This document shows positions 53,423-64,000 of a stretch of 64,000 nucleotides of DNA, in pieces (positions within the stretch are counted from its first letter, which is position 1; every line of letters starts with the position of its first letter). This DNA is from Agrostemma githago (taxonomy: Eukaryota > Streptophyta > Magnoliopsida > Caryophyllales > Caryophyllaceae), in the NCBI GenBank assembly GCA_958450325.1, contig OY288257.1:36119018-36183017 (forward strand), given 5' to 3'. Made by a program: the position numbers and the translations under genes. Below the pieces are notes generated by a model. It worked only from the letters and a program-made list of their open reading frames with translations. It did no database searches and was not told the origin of the DNA.

Positions 53423-54060
53423 CCTTCGGGATCACTAAGATCCCTTGGGCAAAACTCCTCGAGGGCGTTAGTCTCCACTCGAGTAGCTGTCTTTTGGGAT
53501 ATCTCTGACCCCTAGGACAAAATTGTTGTGCCTTTGGGATAACTCTGACCCTCGGGCGAATTATTGTTGCTGTGTAAGATTCCCTTGAGCGTGTCAGTGT
53601 CCGCTCGACTTTTTAAAAATTGCTGTGGAGGTATAAGACTCCTTCGAGCGTGTCATTATCTGCTCGAAAAATTGCTGTGGAGGTATAAGACTCCTTCGAG
53701 CGTGCCAGTATCCGCTCGAAAAATTGCTGTGGAGGTATAAGACTCCTTCGAGCGTGTCAGTATCCGCTCGAATTTAAAATCGCTGTTTGCTTATTTGTTT
53801 TAGTAAAATGCCGGTGTTGTGAGTTTGTCTTAGTTAATTTTGTTTTGCAGGGTTGTCTTATTTTGTTCGAGTTTGTCCTTGTTTTTTTTGTTTTGTTGTT
53901 TGGGTTCGTCGAGTTTGCTTAGAGTCGGCTTACGTTAATCTTGGTTGCTTTTTATTACGCGTCCGGATGCAGCGTTAAGTGCTTGTTTTATTAGTCGAGA
54001 GTACATTATCGATGTTAATTAGTAGTTGTCCCATTATTGTTGTTTTGCTTGTCTTAGTAG
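53423..54060 (-). other. E1 interior, middle piece with 52-bp tandem repeat
   Basis: First completes the array cut at 16089, then has three full units of 52 bp (starting 53622, 53674 and 53726) plus a degenerate one before. Each unit contains TTCGAGCG...CGCTCGAA. The rest is T-rich with no gene. Confidence 0.75.
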
Positions 54061-55626
54061 TGTGGACATGACATAGGTCCACCCCGACGCGGCCACGCGC
54101 GGATTTGGGGAGGCGAATGAATCTCCATATGAGATGGTCAAATTGAAATTTAAATCGAAGTAGGAGTCGCCACCGAATTTTGTGGTTATTCGGAACCATT
54201 CGAGCCCACTCTATGTCGTAGTGGGCCGTATACAAAATACAGCCCATTTCCGATGTCAGAGTTTATTGGGCTCGTCCCTTTGCATTACGATACCGATACC
54301 GACATTATCGGATACCGTGTATTGAATGACTCTCGTTGCCAATGGATTCGGACATCCAGAAACCATGGTTCTGAGTAAGGGGTGAGGGTACGTGTTGGGA
54401 AGTTCACTAAGAACACCCAACCCCGCCCGCACTTAGCGACCTTTACTAAGATATCGTTTGTTTTTGGTGTACACGGGTTAGTTCGACGGTTGAATGATAT
54501 GCAAACATTATTTTCCTAAGCATGTGAGAGAAAAATAAAATGGGTTGCTAAGTCGTTTAATGCATATTAAACTAATAACGTCAAAGTTATTTTAGCATGT
54601 GAGTTCGTTTTAGTCTAATAAAACGATAAAAACAAATAAATAGCTACAAACACGAGAAAACGAGTTAGTAACGATGAATAAATCGAATAAAGACATAAAT
54701 AAATAATATGCATGATTTTGAAAAAGATTTAATGACATGTGATGGATTAACACGTGTTGACCGAAGTCAAAAAAAGTATTTATCGAAATATGTCGCGAAA
54801 GTCGCTTTTTAATGTAAGGTTCGAAAATAATAAAAAATAGAAAAGCGAGGAAACGAGAAAAAAAAAGAGCCGACGAACTAGGCTGCCGCGCGGGTCGCCT
54901 GACAGGCGCGCGACCCGCGTGGTGGCCTGCCGGTTTTTTTTGTTTGTTCGAAAATCGTTAATTTTTACAAATCGCGTACAAATATGGATTACTTTATACT
55001 CGATTTATATTTTCAATATTCGTCGTATTCGATATTCGATTATGAAATCGATATCGAATAGTCGGAATGACTTTAGAAAAGGTTTTGAAAAAAAGTTTAT
55101 TTAGAACGAAAAGTAAAAAAAAGAATTTGAACGAAAAAGATGTTAATTCTCTCCGCGTTTAAAATCATCGAATTTTGCAAAAAAGGTAATGATTTTATTA
55201 GCATCAACGAGAATTAATTAATTTAGTTCTTGTAGATACGATATTCGATTAGAGAATCGGTATCGTATTTTAAGAACGTTATATAAAAAAATAGTTTTTT
55301 TTAGTATCGATTATTAGAAATAAATAAAAATATGTGACGAACGACCCATATTAATAATACGAAACGACCGGCGACCCGTAAAAAAAAAACTGAAGGACGA
55401 AAAAAAGGAAAAAGACGTGAGAGAGAGAGAGAGAGAGAGGAAGGAGAAGAATCGGGTTTGATTTACACTCTCAACCTACATGCTTTACTTTCTCGGTATG
55501 AAGCTCGTCGGACGGTGGCTTAGGCACGGGAGCGTCGAGATGATGCGGGTGAGTTAAGGTGTCGGTTTGTTGGACGTGTGATGGGACGGGTTTCGGTCGG
55601 ATGATGGGGTCGTTTCGTTGGTATTT

Positions 55627-55935
55627 CACTACTACATTATGTCACTTGGGCCACGAATTATGCCACGGGAATTCGTAATTCGTGGCATAAAATTACTTCG
55701 CCACGGAAAAAATAATATTATTACTCTTAGATTAATTAGTTTTAAAAATTATGCCACGGGATAAACACTACCGTGGCTATTAATTACTTTTAGCCACGAA
55801 TTATACAAGGTTTGTGGCTATTAATTACGCTTAGCCACGATATAGGATATAGCCGTGGCTATTAATTACATTTAGCCACGTACTAGTTATAATCGTGGCT
55901 AATGATTTTTTTTGCCACGTATTACTCTATTTCGT
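55627..55935. repeat. CACTA left subterminal repeats
   Basis: About a dozen TAGCCACG or its complement CGTGGCTA, in alternating orientation and spaced by about 20-35 bp. These are likely TNPA-type binding sites by analogy with En/Spm. Confidence 0.75.
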
Positions 55936-56050
55936 GGCTAAATATTGTTTGTTGAACATGTATTATTTGTTGATAATGACTAATGATTGTTTTTACCTAT
56001 GAAATAAATTATTTTTAAAAGCAAGTTACGTGAATTAATTGATTATTCAA

Positions 56051-56325
<275 letters not shown>

Positions 56326-56337
56326 GTATTTTTTTTA

Positions 56338-56385
56338 AATGGTGGAATTTTATTAATGAATCAAAATGCTATTTACAAAAAAATA
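56338..56385 (-). mobile_element. non-LTR 3' end fragment (inverted)
   Basis: Minus strand TTTGATTCATTAATAAAATT matches the 3' end of the element at 41750-41775, followed (leftward) by the TTA/TAA tract. Confidence 0.65.
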
Positions 56386-56394
56386 AGTGGTCAG

Positions 56395-56485
56395 CCGAGA
56401 TATCATTTGGGACCCAGATTGTATCTCCGCTACCCAGCAATTATTTGTAAACTGTTTTTTGATTCATCAATAATAATAATAATAA
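56395..56485 (+). mobile_element. non-LTR 3' end fragment (direct)
   Basis: CCCAGATTGTATCTCCGCTA through TTTGATTCATCAATAATAA parallels 41709-41770, ending in (TAA)n. It is a 5'-truncated copy of the same family. Confidence 0.75.
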
Positions 56486-57490
56486 GGGTTATTTAACAAC
56501 AATAATACCAACTATAGGGCGTCTTCCCAAAATAATACCAATTTCATTAAATCCGAGAATAATACGTATTATTGGAGTAGTTAAGCAAGAGTAGTATAAG
56601 TGAATTTATAACCTGCTACATCAGGTCACCTAATTAATATTTAACCTGCTACTTATCCTCCATCCTCCTCCTTAGACACGGATTACGGGTGCACTGTGTC
56701 GGGTCAGCTTTGGGTCAGGTCACTTTCGGGTTATAATAATCGGGTTGACTTCGGGTCGGGTTGGATAATTTCGGGTTCGGGTCATTCTCCGGTTTGCTGT
56801 TTTCAACCTTTTTAGGGATATCGACTAATTTCCTATAATAATAGTCGGGTCAGTTTCGGGTTAGCTCGGGTCAAAATCATGCTACGGTTCGGGTGTCGGG
56901 TCGGTTTCGGTTTGGCTTATTCGGGTTGGGTCAGTTTTCTCAAGTCTACTCCTTCTTACTCTTCTCCTTCATCCTCTCTCTCCATTACCCTTCATCCTTC
57001 TTCCGTTTTTTTCTACAAGTTTCGTTTAGATTAACGTGTTGATTTTGGTGTAGAACTGTGTTGTTAGTCAGATTTGGTGAGGTTGAAGGAAGAGGAAGAC
57101 CGAAGACGTTAATGACGTTTAATGCCTCGTACACTGTGTAAGTGAAAAAGAGTGAACATTAAACAAATTAAAGGCGAAAAAGCAAGGTGAACGAGTTCTA
57201 TCGTTAACTGGTCATCTATACTACTCTGATTTAACTACTCCAAAAACATGTATTATTCTTAGATTTATTAAAATTGGAATTATTTTCGGAAGACGCTCTA
57301 TAGTTGATATTATTGCTGTTAAATAAATTTAAAGGTGAAAAAGGAAGGTGGAAGGATTCTACAGGTAACCGGTCACCCATACTACTCTCGTTTAACTACT
57401 TCAATAATACGTATTATTCTCAGATTTATTAAAATTGATATTATTTTGGGAAGACGCCCTATAGTTGGTATTATTGTTGTTAAATAACCC
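56486..57490. mobile_element. MITE with TAA target duplication
   Basis: GGGTTATTTAACAACAATAA at the left is mirrored at the right end (57490), and the inversion extends for about 100 bp. The 3-bp TAA duplication and G-rich tip suggest a Tourist/Harbinger type. An extra, diverged copy of the right end lies at about 57236-57325. The centre holds many CGGGTC words. No transposase. Confidence 0.68.
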
Positions 57491-57535
<45 letters not shown>

Positions 57536-58869
57536 GCCGGGTCAGTTCGGGGTGCGGGTCAACTTCGGATGTCGGGTCGGATTTAGGTTGACTTATTCAG
57601 GTCGGGTCAGGTCAGTTTTGTCAGGTCCAGGTGTAAGTACTAGTACTTCTACTATTTACTTCTTTTTAGATCATCGACATTCAGTTTAGTTTGATCAGTC
57701 CAAAAGAACGAGTACAACTAGAAACATTATACTCCGTATTATATATATAAATATATTTTAGAAAATTAAACTATCTCAAATTGAGTACACAAAATTAAAA
57801 CTAATATTTAAAAAAGAAGACCATAATTCCATAAAAAAACACCTAACTCATCGAATCATCAACTAAAAGAATAACATAAAAGAAAGAAAGAATAACGTAA
57901 AAAAGACCCAAACCCTAAAAAACTCCAAACCCCAAACTACAATCACAAAATCTGTACGCTCATCGAATCATCTGCACTCAGAAAGGCTCAACACGGGTAA
58001 GTCTTCTTGCGAATTCCAATCAAAGTTGTTTGTTAATTTTTATTTGGGAATTTTTTTATCTGTTAATTATGAATTAGGTTTACGTTTATTAGTTTGCACG
58101 ATTTTTATCAGTGTTATTAGCAATTAGTTTGCACTATTAGTATTATTAGCAATTAAGATTAGTGTTAAGATTAGCAATTAATTTTAGTTTGCACGATTCG
58201 TGTTATTAGCAATTAGTTTGCACGATTTCAATTAGTGTTATTAGTTTGCATGATTTGTTTGCACGGTCAGTGTTATTAGGACTTAAGATCAACAAAGTGT
58301 TATTAGTTTGCACGATTTCTATTATCAAATTCAGTGCTAGTAATTTGTGCATCCTGCTTGCTTGTGAACTTAACAAATGCGAACCCCTTAGACTTGGAAA
58401 AATAAATTGCATCAGTTATACAACGAAGAAAAAGGGAGAATTTACCACTGATATTAGTGACTAGCTGTATAATAATGTAATAATACCCTGTCTCAGGATT
58501 TTGGTGACTAGCTGTAGCATTAATTCAGTCATGATTTAGCAAGTGGAGGTACTTAGCAAATAGGGGGGGGGGGGGGGTCATATCGGGTCATCATCCGATT
58601 CAGGTTAAGTTGGGTTCTGGTTGGTTCATTATAGGGTCGACTCATTTTGGTTAAATATGATAAGTAAATATACAGTGGTAATATGTTAAATATGATAATT
58701 ACATGGCGATAATTTGTAATTTTTCCATAAAACTGTACTCTGTAAATAAAATGTTAGATCGTTTTTATTTATTTTAAGTATTATGCTAGCTAACTTATAA
58801 CTTAATATAAGGTTCTAATGGATTCAAATTTGACATTCCCCCAACATTTTAGTTGTTCGCCTCGACCAC
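57491..58869 (+). other. CACTA interior upstream of the transposase fragment
   Basis: (TAA)n at 57491-57533, then CGGGTC-rich DNA to 57630. Irregular repeats of GTGTTATTAGCAATTAGTTT run from 58085 to 58320. A 15-G run is at 58563-58577. No gene seen. Confidence 0.55.
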
Positions 58870-59226
58870 ATGGATAATGAAGATGTTTTGAAGAGAAGAT
58901 TAGAATGGATAGGTTGCAATGATAGGACACATAAGTTATACATAAATGGAGTCGTAGAGTTTCTTGATTACGCATTCGCTAATGTATCTACAACTATTGA
59001 CAATAATGATGATGAACTCACTGTCCCTTGTCCGTGTTATACGTGCAATAACAAAAACCATAAAAAAAAGGCAAAAGATATATATGATGATTTAATGCTA
59101 AATGGCATTGTTCGTGGGTATGTCCGTTGGGTTTATCATGGTGAATATAAAACTCCACTCAAAAGACGTCGAGGGGAATTAGAAAATAGTCCTAATAATC
59201 ATATCTTTCATCTGATTCGCGAATAG
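58870..59226 (+). CDS. transposase-associated domain protein (CACTA TNP2 N-terminus)
   Basis: 118 residues, start ATGGATAATGAAG. The fold family is the plant 'Transpos_assoc' domain found at the N-terminus of CACTA TNP2: YINGVVEFLDYAFANV, then PCPCYTCNNKNHKKK with the zinc-binding cysteines, then LMLNGIVRGYVRWVYHGE. In full elements this precedes the DDE transposase, which is absent. Right after the stop, in another frame (to 59339), a helical segment SRIAKLEAEAKVDEKI resembles the C-terminal coil of a second CACTA protein, so the two pieces may be exons of a spliced product or the scar of an internal deletion. It may act as a DNA-binding competitor (inference). Confidence 0.8.
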   Translation: MDNEDVLKRRLEWIGCNDRTHKLYINGVVEFLDYAFANVSTTIDNNDDELTVPCPCYTCNNKNHKKKAKDIYDDLMLNGIVRGYVRWVYHGEYKTPLKRRRGELENSPNNHIFHLIRE

Positions 59227-59339
59227 CCAAATTAGAAGCTGAGGCAAAGGTGGATGAAAAGATTACGGCTAATAACAAGATGTGGGAGGAAAGATTCAAG
59301 AATTTACTATCATCGCTTGGGATAAATAATTCTCATTAA
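59227..59339 (+). pseudogene. coiled-coil tail fragment in another frame
   Basis: Open in a different register from 58870-59226, reading AKLEAEAKVDEKITANNKMW to TAA at 59337-59339. It is probably the end of a TNPA or Transposase_24-like protein. Too short to prove. Confidence 0.4.
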
Positions 59340-59774
59340 GGTTAGTTTATTACGAAGTAGTTTGTATTTCTCCCATCTCTTTATGCTATCATATTCTTTT
59401 ATTTTGGACACCTAGATCGTATTATATCTTTATACTCCATATGTAATATTATTATCTTAATATTATAATTTTTTTTTTACAGGTGATAATGTTGGTCTCT
59501 TACAATTTATGGGAAAACAAATATGAAGAAAAAATGTCTACGTATAGAGAAGAACCAACGTTTACGGTTGTAATTTTTTGGCAATATTTATTGTTTGAAT
59601 AATATTTTGGTTGCACAAACAAACAATTATAGATTTTATCGAATTTTTATCAACAATACTCTTTGAATGATTTGCATTTGTATCATATAAAATTTCAGGA
59701 TGATATACTTTCATTAATGAATCAATTCTTACTTTTTTTAATTTTTTTATCTGTACTATCTATTTTTATGGGTA

Positions 59775-60290
59775 GTCATATTATTGTGGCTAACAAAGAT
59801 TCATCAACCAGTAAAGTATAGCCAAGATAAATATATTTAGCCACACAAATATGTATTGACTGTTACGACACTAGCCATGGGAAACAAAAATATGCAGCAT
59901 AATCTTGCTACAAAATTTTTATACACAGCCACGATATTATTCGTGGTTAGCCAAAAGAAATATTTTTTGCTAAAACATTTTAGCCACGGAAAATATATTT
60001 TGCCACAACATTTTAGCCATGGAAAATATTTTGGCCACGACGTTTTAGCCACGAGATTTATTTTTGCCACGTTGTTTTAGCCACGAAAAAAATGTTAGGC
60101 CACGATATATAGCCACAGAAAATTTCGTGGCAAAATGTTTAAATTTAACCACATTACTTTTTTTTGGTGGCTATTTTTTTTTGCCACAGCCACTTGCGCC
60201 ACGCTTAGTTTCCCGTGGCTAAGTCGTGTAGCCACGTGAATTTATCACTTGCGCCACGATTCCAAACGTGGCCCAAGTGACAAATTGTTG
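59775..60290. repeat. CACTA right subterminal repeats
   Basis: Dense GCCACG or GCCACA words and complements, mirroring the left end. The chance frames at 59837-60080 merely translate them. Confidence 0.72.
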
Positions 60291-61047
60291 TAGTGTTTCG
60301 AGGCTACTTCGAGAATATGTCGGGATTTGTTTTGAACTATTTTTTACTAGATGTCGAGGATGATGGATGTGTGTCGGATGTTCTGTAAAATCGTAGTTGT
60401 GAAAATCGTGTTTTTTGTGTTGAATATGAGGTCCTATTTATAGGAGTGGAGGTAACCTTGTTTGTGTGACAAGAAATACCTGTTTGGATAGGAAACACGA
60501 GAGTTCGAAAGGGAATGAAAGTCTCGTTTCTTAGTGGGGAAGCCAAGTAACTCGGCTGAAAGGGGAGTATTTCGGCTGTTTAGGGAGTTCTAGCCGAGTG
60601 TCTGAGCTCGGTTTGTGAACTGTTTCGGTTTCCGGATAGAATTCCTACTTGAGATCGAATTCTATCCTTAAACAGATTTGTTTAATATTTTTTGAAGATG
60701 ATTTTTGTAGTATTTGGGACCGGATCAGCCGTGTGAGGTGTCACGGCTGACTCGTGTGTCTCGAGAATATTTTTGACTGGGTTTTGACTCGGTCGTAAAA
60801 AGACGGTTTTACCCCTGGTGTCGGAATCGACCCAAATTAGTCTCATTTGACTCGAAACGACCCACTGGGCCTGGATTTGAGGTTGGTTTTGTAAGATTTG
60901 TACTCCGTAATAAGCCTAAACCAAATGTCCATGATTTCGAGCCCATATCCGAGTCCATTAAAGCATGTTTGCGTCCTATCATCATCGGGTGTTTGGTGGG
61001 ACCTACTATAGACACCTGGCGGTCAAAATGTGGGTGTCTACAAGTAG

Positions 61048-61739
61048 GTGCATGTGTATTGTCCTTGAGTTTCATTTGTTTGGCTTGGTCTTGGTTTGTT
61101 ACGCTTTTGAGTTGGTTCAGATCAGAGTTTGCTTGGTTTAAATTGGTTCAAAATTGTTTTGCTATGCGTTCAAGTGCAGCGCTTAGGTTAAATGAGGTTC
61201 TATTGTTTGTTTCATTATTGAGAATGTATTACCGGCGTCGATTAGTAATTATTTCGTTTATTGTTGCTTTGTTTGTTTAAAGGGTGTGTATATCATCATT
61301 GAGTTGCGTTTGTTTTGCTTTGTTTTAGTCTGGACCAGGCAGCTTAGGCGCGCGTCCCTCAGAGTTCCAATATTCAGGCGCATCAGGACCCGAGCGCGTG
61401 AACTGGGGCGGTCGGATTTTCGTGATCCGGGTCAGCTTAAGTAAACGAAGATTTGGGGCGATCATTCATTATTCAAAGAACTCGAACGCGTTGCTTCCTT
61501 CGCCCAAACTCGATTACTTCAATTTTCCTTGCCGATTTTCGTTTCGATTCCGATTTTTACGACAATGTCGACTCCGGGTTAGTGTTCTTTACTTGCTTTT
61601 TGTCGGTTTTGCTTGATTGGATTGATTATGAGTTTGTTTTGTTGAAAACCCTAGAAAATCGGTTTGGGTGTTTTTTATTTGTTAAGTTTCGATGTTTGTG
61701 CTTGATTTTGTCGTTAAATTAAGATCGATTAGAGCTTGT
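61048..61739 (-). other. E1 interior, right piece
   Basis: Resumes E1 after the solo LTR. The stretch around 61150-61280 resembles 53930-54060 (GCAGCG, then TTATTGTTGYTTTGYTTGT), a diverged duplication. GC-rich words appear at 61330-61420. No domain recognised in the frames read here. Confidence 0.5.
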
Positions 61740-62881
61740 TGATGGGAGGGATTTGCCGTGGATCCCCACCGTCAAATAATAACCGGCTAATCCTAACTGG
61801 GTAGATAGGGTAAGTCGGGTCGAATCCACGGGGACGGTAAGAGGCGTCTAGACTAGGTCTACCCAAACACGAGACTAAGTCAACGAACAAAGCTAAACTA
61901 GAATGATAAGGAGGGAAGAAGACTAAGACTAAGGTGATGGAGAAAACAAATAAGGAAACGGGCTAGGATTAGGTCGGGTTCAAGGGGTGATGGAATGGTC
62001 AAGGAAGAGCTAAGGTGAAGGGGTAGTCGGGTAATCTAGGTGTAGTCCGGGCTCTCGCTACGTAGACCGACCTAGAGGTTCTTGATAGAACCCATCTTGG
62101 CGACACACATGACAAACGGGGTTACTAGCGTACTTTCGTAGCCTAGGTCACGTCCGGGCTCTCGCTACGTAGACCGACCTAGGGATCGTCCTCACCGGGC
62201 TCTCGCTACGTAGTGAGGGAACCAAACCCACGAGCAAACTATCACCCACAAGAGAAAAGGCAAGAAAAACAAGCATATGCATCTACATGTCATTCAAGCA
62301 TTTCATCAAACATGTTCCATGCATCTAACCAAGAGGAAACACAAAACTTCCACCAACATCTCCAACAAACCCTTAATCATCCATTGAACACCCAAATCCC
62401 CCTACTAACCCTAGCAAGAGTCTACTCCAACATATCTAAACAAACATTAACATAAACAAGAGGAATCAACACAAACAACAAAACATTCATAATCGAATAA
62501 CAAGGATGAACAAACAATAACAAAGATGAAAACTTGATTAAATATGAAAGATTAAAGGAAAAGAGAATTCCCTTAATATCTCCCAAGGTTGTCAATCTTG
62601 GTTGAATCTTGAAGAATTCCCTTAATACAAGGATTAAACTAAGATTAAGGATTAACTAAAGACTAATCTACACTAATCTAAGCTAATCTATGCTAAAGTA
62701 TGCTAGGGTTTAGTGGGTAATGAAGAACATTCCATAAGATTACAAGGGGGGGGGGTATATATGGGGTTACAATGAATAAGGAGAAGAAAAGAAGTGAGGT
62801 GGAGCTGCAGGTGGCCCATCTCGGCCGAGATGAGATGGTCTCGCCCGAGATGGGACCCATCTCGGCCGAGAAGACCCAAAT
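61740..62881 (-). repeat. minus-strand LTR F1 (NA/Athila-related)
   Basis: Begins (plus) TGATGGGAGGGATTTGCCG, the inverted end of an NA-like LTR. It contains three GGGCTCTCGCTACGTAG-type blocks (62047-62215), a minus TATA box at 62756-62762, and TCTCG-NN-CGAGA palindromes at 62819-62871. It is cut at 62881 by F2, and no PBS adjoins its left end. Confidence 0.75.
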
Positions 62882-64000
62882 TGATGGGAGGGGGATTTGC
62901 CGTGGATCCCCGCCAAAAAATAAAAACCAACTATTCCTAACACGTAGATAGGGCAAGTCGGGTCGAGTCCACGGGGACGGTAGAGAGGTGTCTAGACTAA
63001 GGTCACCAAAATACAAGACTAGGTCAACTAGGCTAAGCTAGACTAGAACGATAAGGAGGGGATGAAACTATGACTATGACTAAGCTAGTGATGACTAATC
63101 AAACAAGGAAATAATAGGGTTAGGTCGGGTTCTTAAGTGTAGTAGGATAGTTGGGAGATCGATGGTGCAAGGTTCACCTAGTTACTAAGGTTGGTCCGCG
63201 CTCTCGCGTCAAAGCCAATGTCCGCACTCTCGTGTCTAAGACAAAACCCGAATACTTATGCAAGATGTTACCCAAAACACAAGGATTCAACCACAAACTA
63301 ATCACACAATGAGAAGAGGAAGACAAGCAAGAGGAGTATTTGCAACTACTACTCTAACAAGCATTTCAACAAACACATGGTGTGCATAATATGTGACTAG
63401 TAACAAAGAATCTAACTTTACCCACAATCAAACCCTAACCATCCATAATCAACACTTAATCCCCCTACTAACCCCACAAAAAGTCTACTCACATATGTCT
63501 AAACAAACATTAATATAAACAAGAGAAATCAACACAAGCAACAAAACAATCATAATGAAACTAGTAAAAACAATGAACTATGAACAAAACAATGAAGAAA
63601 GATTAAAACTTGAATGAATAAACAAAGATTAAGGGAAAGAAGAAGAGAAATAATACCAACTAGTAAGGGGGAAAGATTGAAACTTGCATTAATAAGAAAA
63701 ACCCAAAACAATCTCCCAAGCCTGTCAATCTTGGTTGAATCTTGAAGAATTCCCTTAATACAAGGATTAAACTAAGATTAAGGATTAACTAAAGACTAAT
63801 CTAAGCTAATCTATGCTAAAGTATGCTAAAGTTTAGTGGGTAATGAAGAACATTCCATAAGATTACAAGAGGGGGGAAGGTATATATAGGGTTACAATGA
63901 ATAAGGAGAAGAAAAGAAGTGAGGCAGAGCTGCAGGTGGCCCATCTCGGCCGAGATGAGATGGTCTCGCCCGAGATGGGACCCATCTCGGCCGAGAAGAC
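62882..64000 (-). repeat. minus-strand LTR F2, runs off the window
   Basis: A second copy of the same LTR family starts TGATGGGAGGGGGATTTGC inside F1. It has the minus-strand TATA at 63881-63888 and palindromes from 63947 to the window end. The 5 bases before it are CAAAT; the matching duplication would lie outside the window. Confidence 0.72.

Noticed and set aside
56690..56950. Coding potential in the CGGGTC-rich stretch
   Set aside because: Low-complexity CGGGTC words with stops in all frames; such words are widespread non-coding DNA in plants.

Overview
This window looks like a piece of plant nuclear heterochromatin, probably from a eudicot; the species cannot be named from the sequence. 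I see no host gene, no tRNA or rRNA gene and no bacterial-type gene. Essentially all 64 kb is transposable elements inserted into one another. The evidence is tRNA-Asp-type and tRNA-Arg-type primer binding sites, Athila-like and Tat/Ogre-like Gag, protease, RNase H and integrase remnants, a CACTA element with its transposase-associated domain, TG...CA LTRs with 5-bp target duplications, and (TAA)n tracts.

Layout. E0 (1-13075, + strand) is a decayed Tat/Ogre-like element. It has a 5' LTR end, a PBS, and a gag split by NA (3249-11154, +), a complete non-autonomous LTR element with duplication CCTGA. After gag come broken RNase H and integrase. At about 13.1 kb E0 collides with the inverted 3' LTR of E1 (13100-15207, - strand). 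E1's interior is scattered at 15208-16089, 53418-54060 and 61048-61739. E2 (16090-53417, -, duplication CTGTG) sits in E1. E2's own 3' LTR is split by E3 (17283-37120, -) and by a non-LTR retrotransposon (about 37797-41790), and its leader carries a MULE-like DNA element (47493-49887). E3 is in turn split by ATH (24433-34474, +, duplication AGTAC), an Athila-type element whose two 1402-bp LTRs differ at only 5 positions by eye. Further right, a solo LTR (54061-61042, duplication AGTAG) carries a CACTA element (55627-60295), which itself carries non-LTR 3' ends and a MITE. The window ends in two stacked minus-strand LTRs (61740-62881 and 62882-64000).

How the parts work together. None of the LTR elements here is autonomous. 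E2 encodes a Gag with a capsid region but no zinc-knuckle-like tail, E3 a Gag with the tail but no capsid region, ATH has Gag, protease and an Athila ORF1-like protein but no reverse transcriptase, and NA has only an unrecognised Tyr/Gln-rich and acidic ORF. Movement must have relied on enzymes supplied from elsewhere.

The most striking unexplained structure is a family of short quasi-palindromes, half-site + CG-NN-CG + half-site (ACTCG-NN-CGAGT, TCCCG-NN-CGGGA, TCTCG-NN-CGAGA). They lie in clusters with centres 19-23 bp apart in LTRs, leaders and even inside the gag-pro reading frame of unrelated element families. A second signal is a pair of covarying stem-loops with a constant AAUCAC loop in the leaders of E2 and E3.
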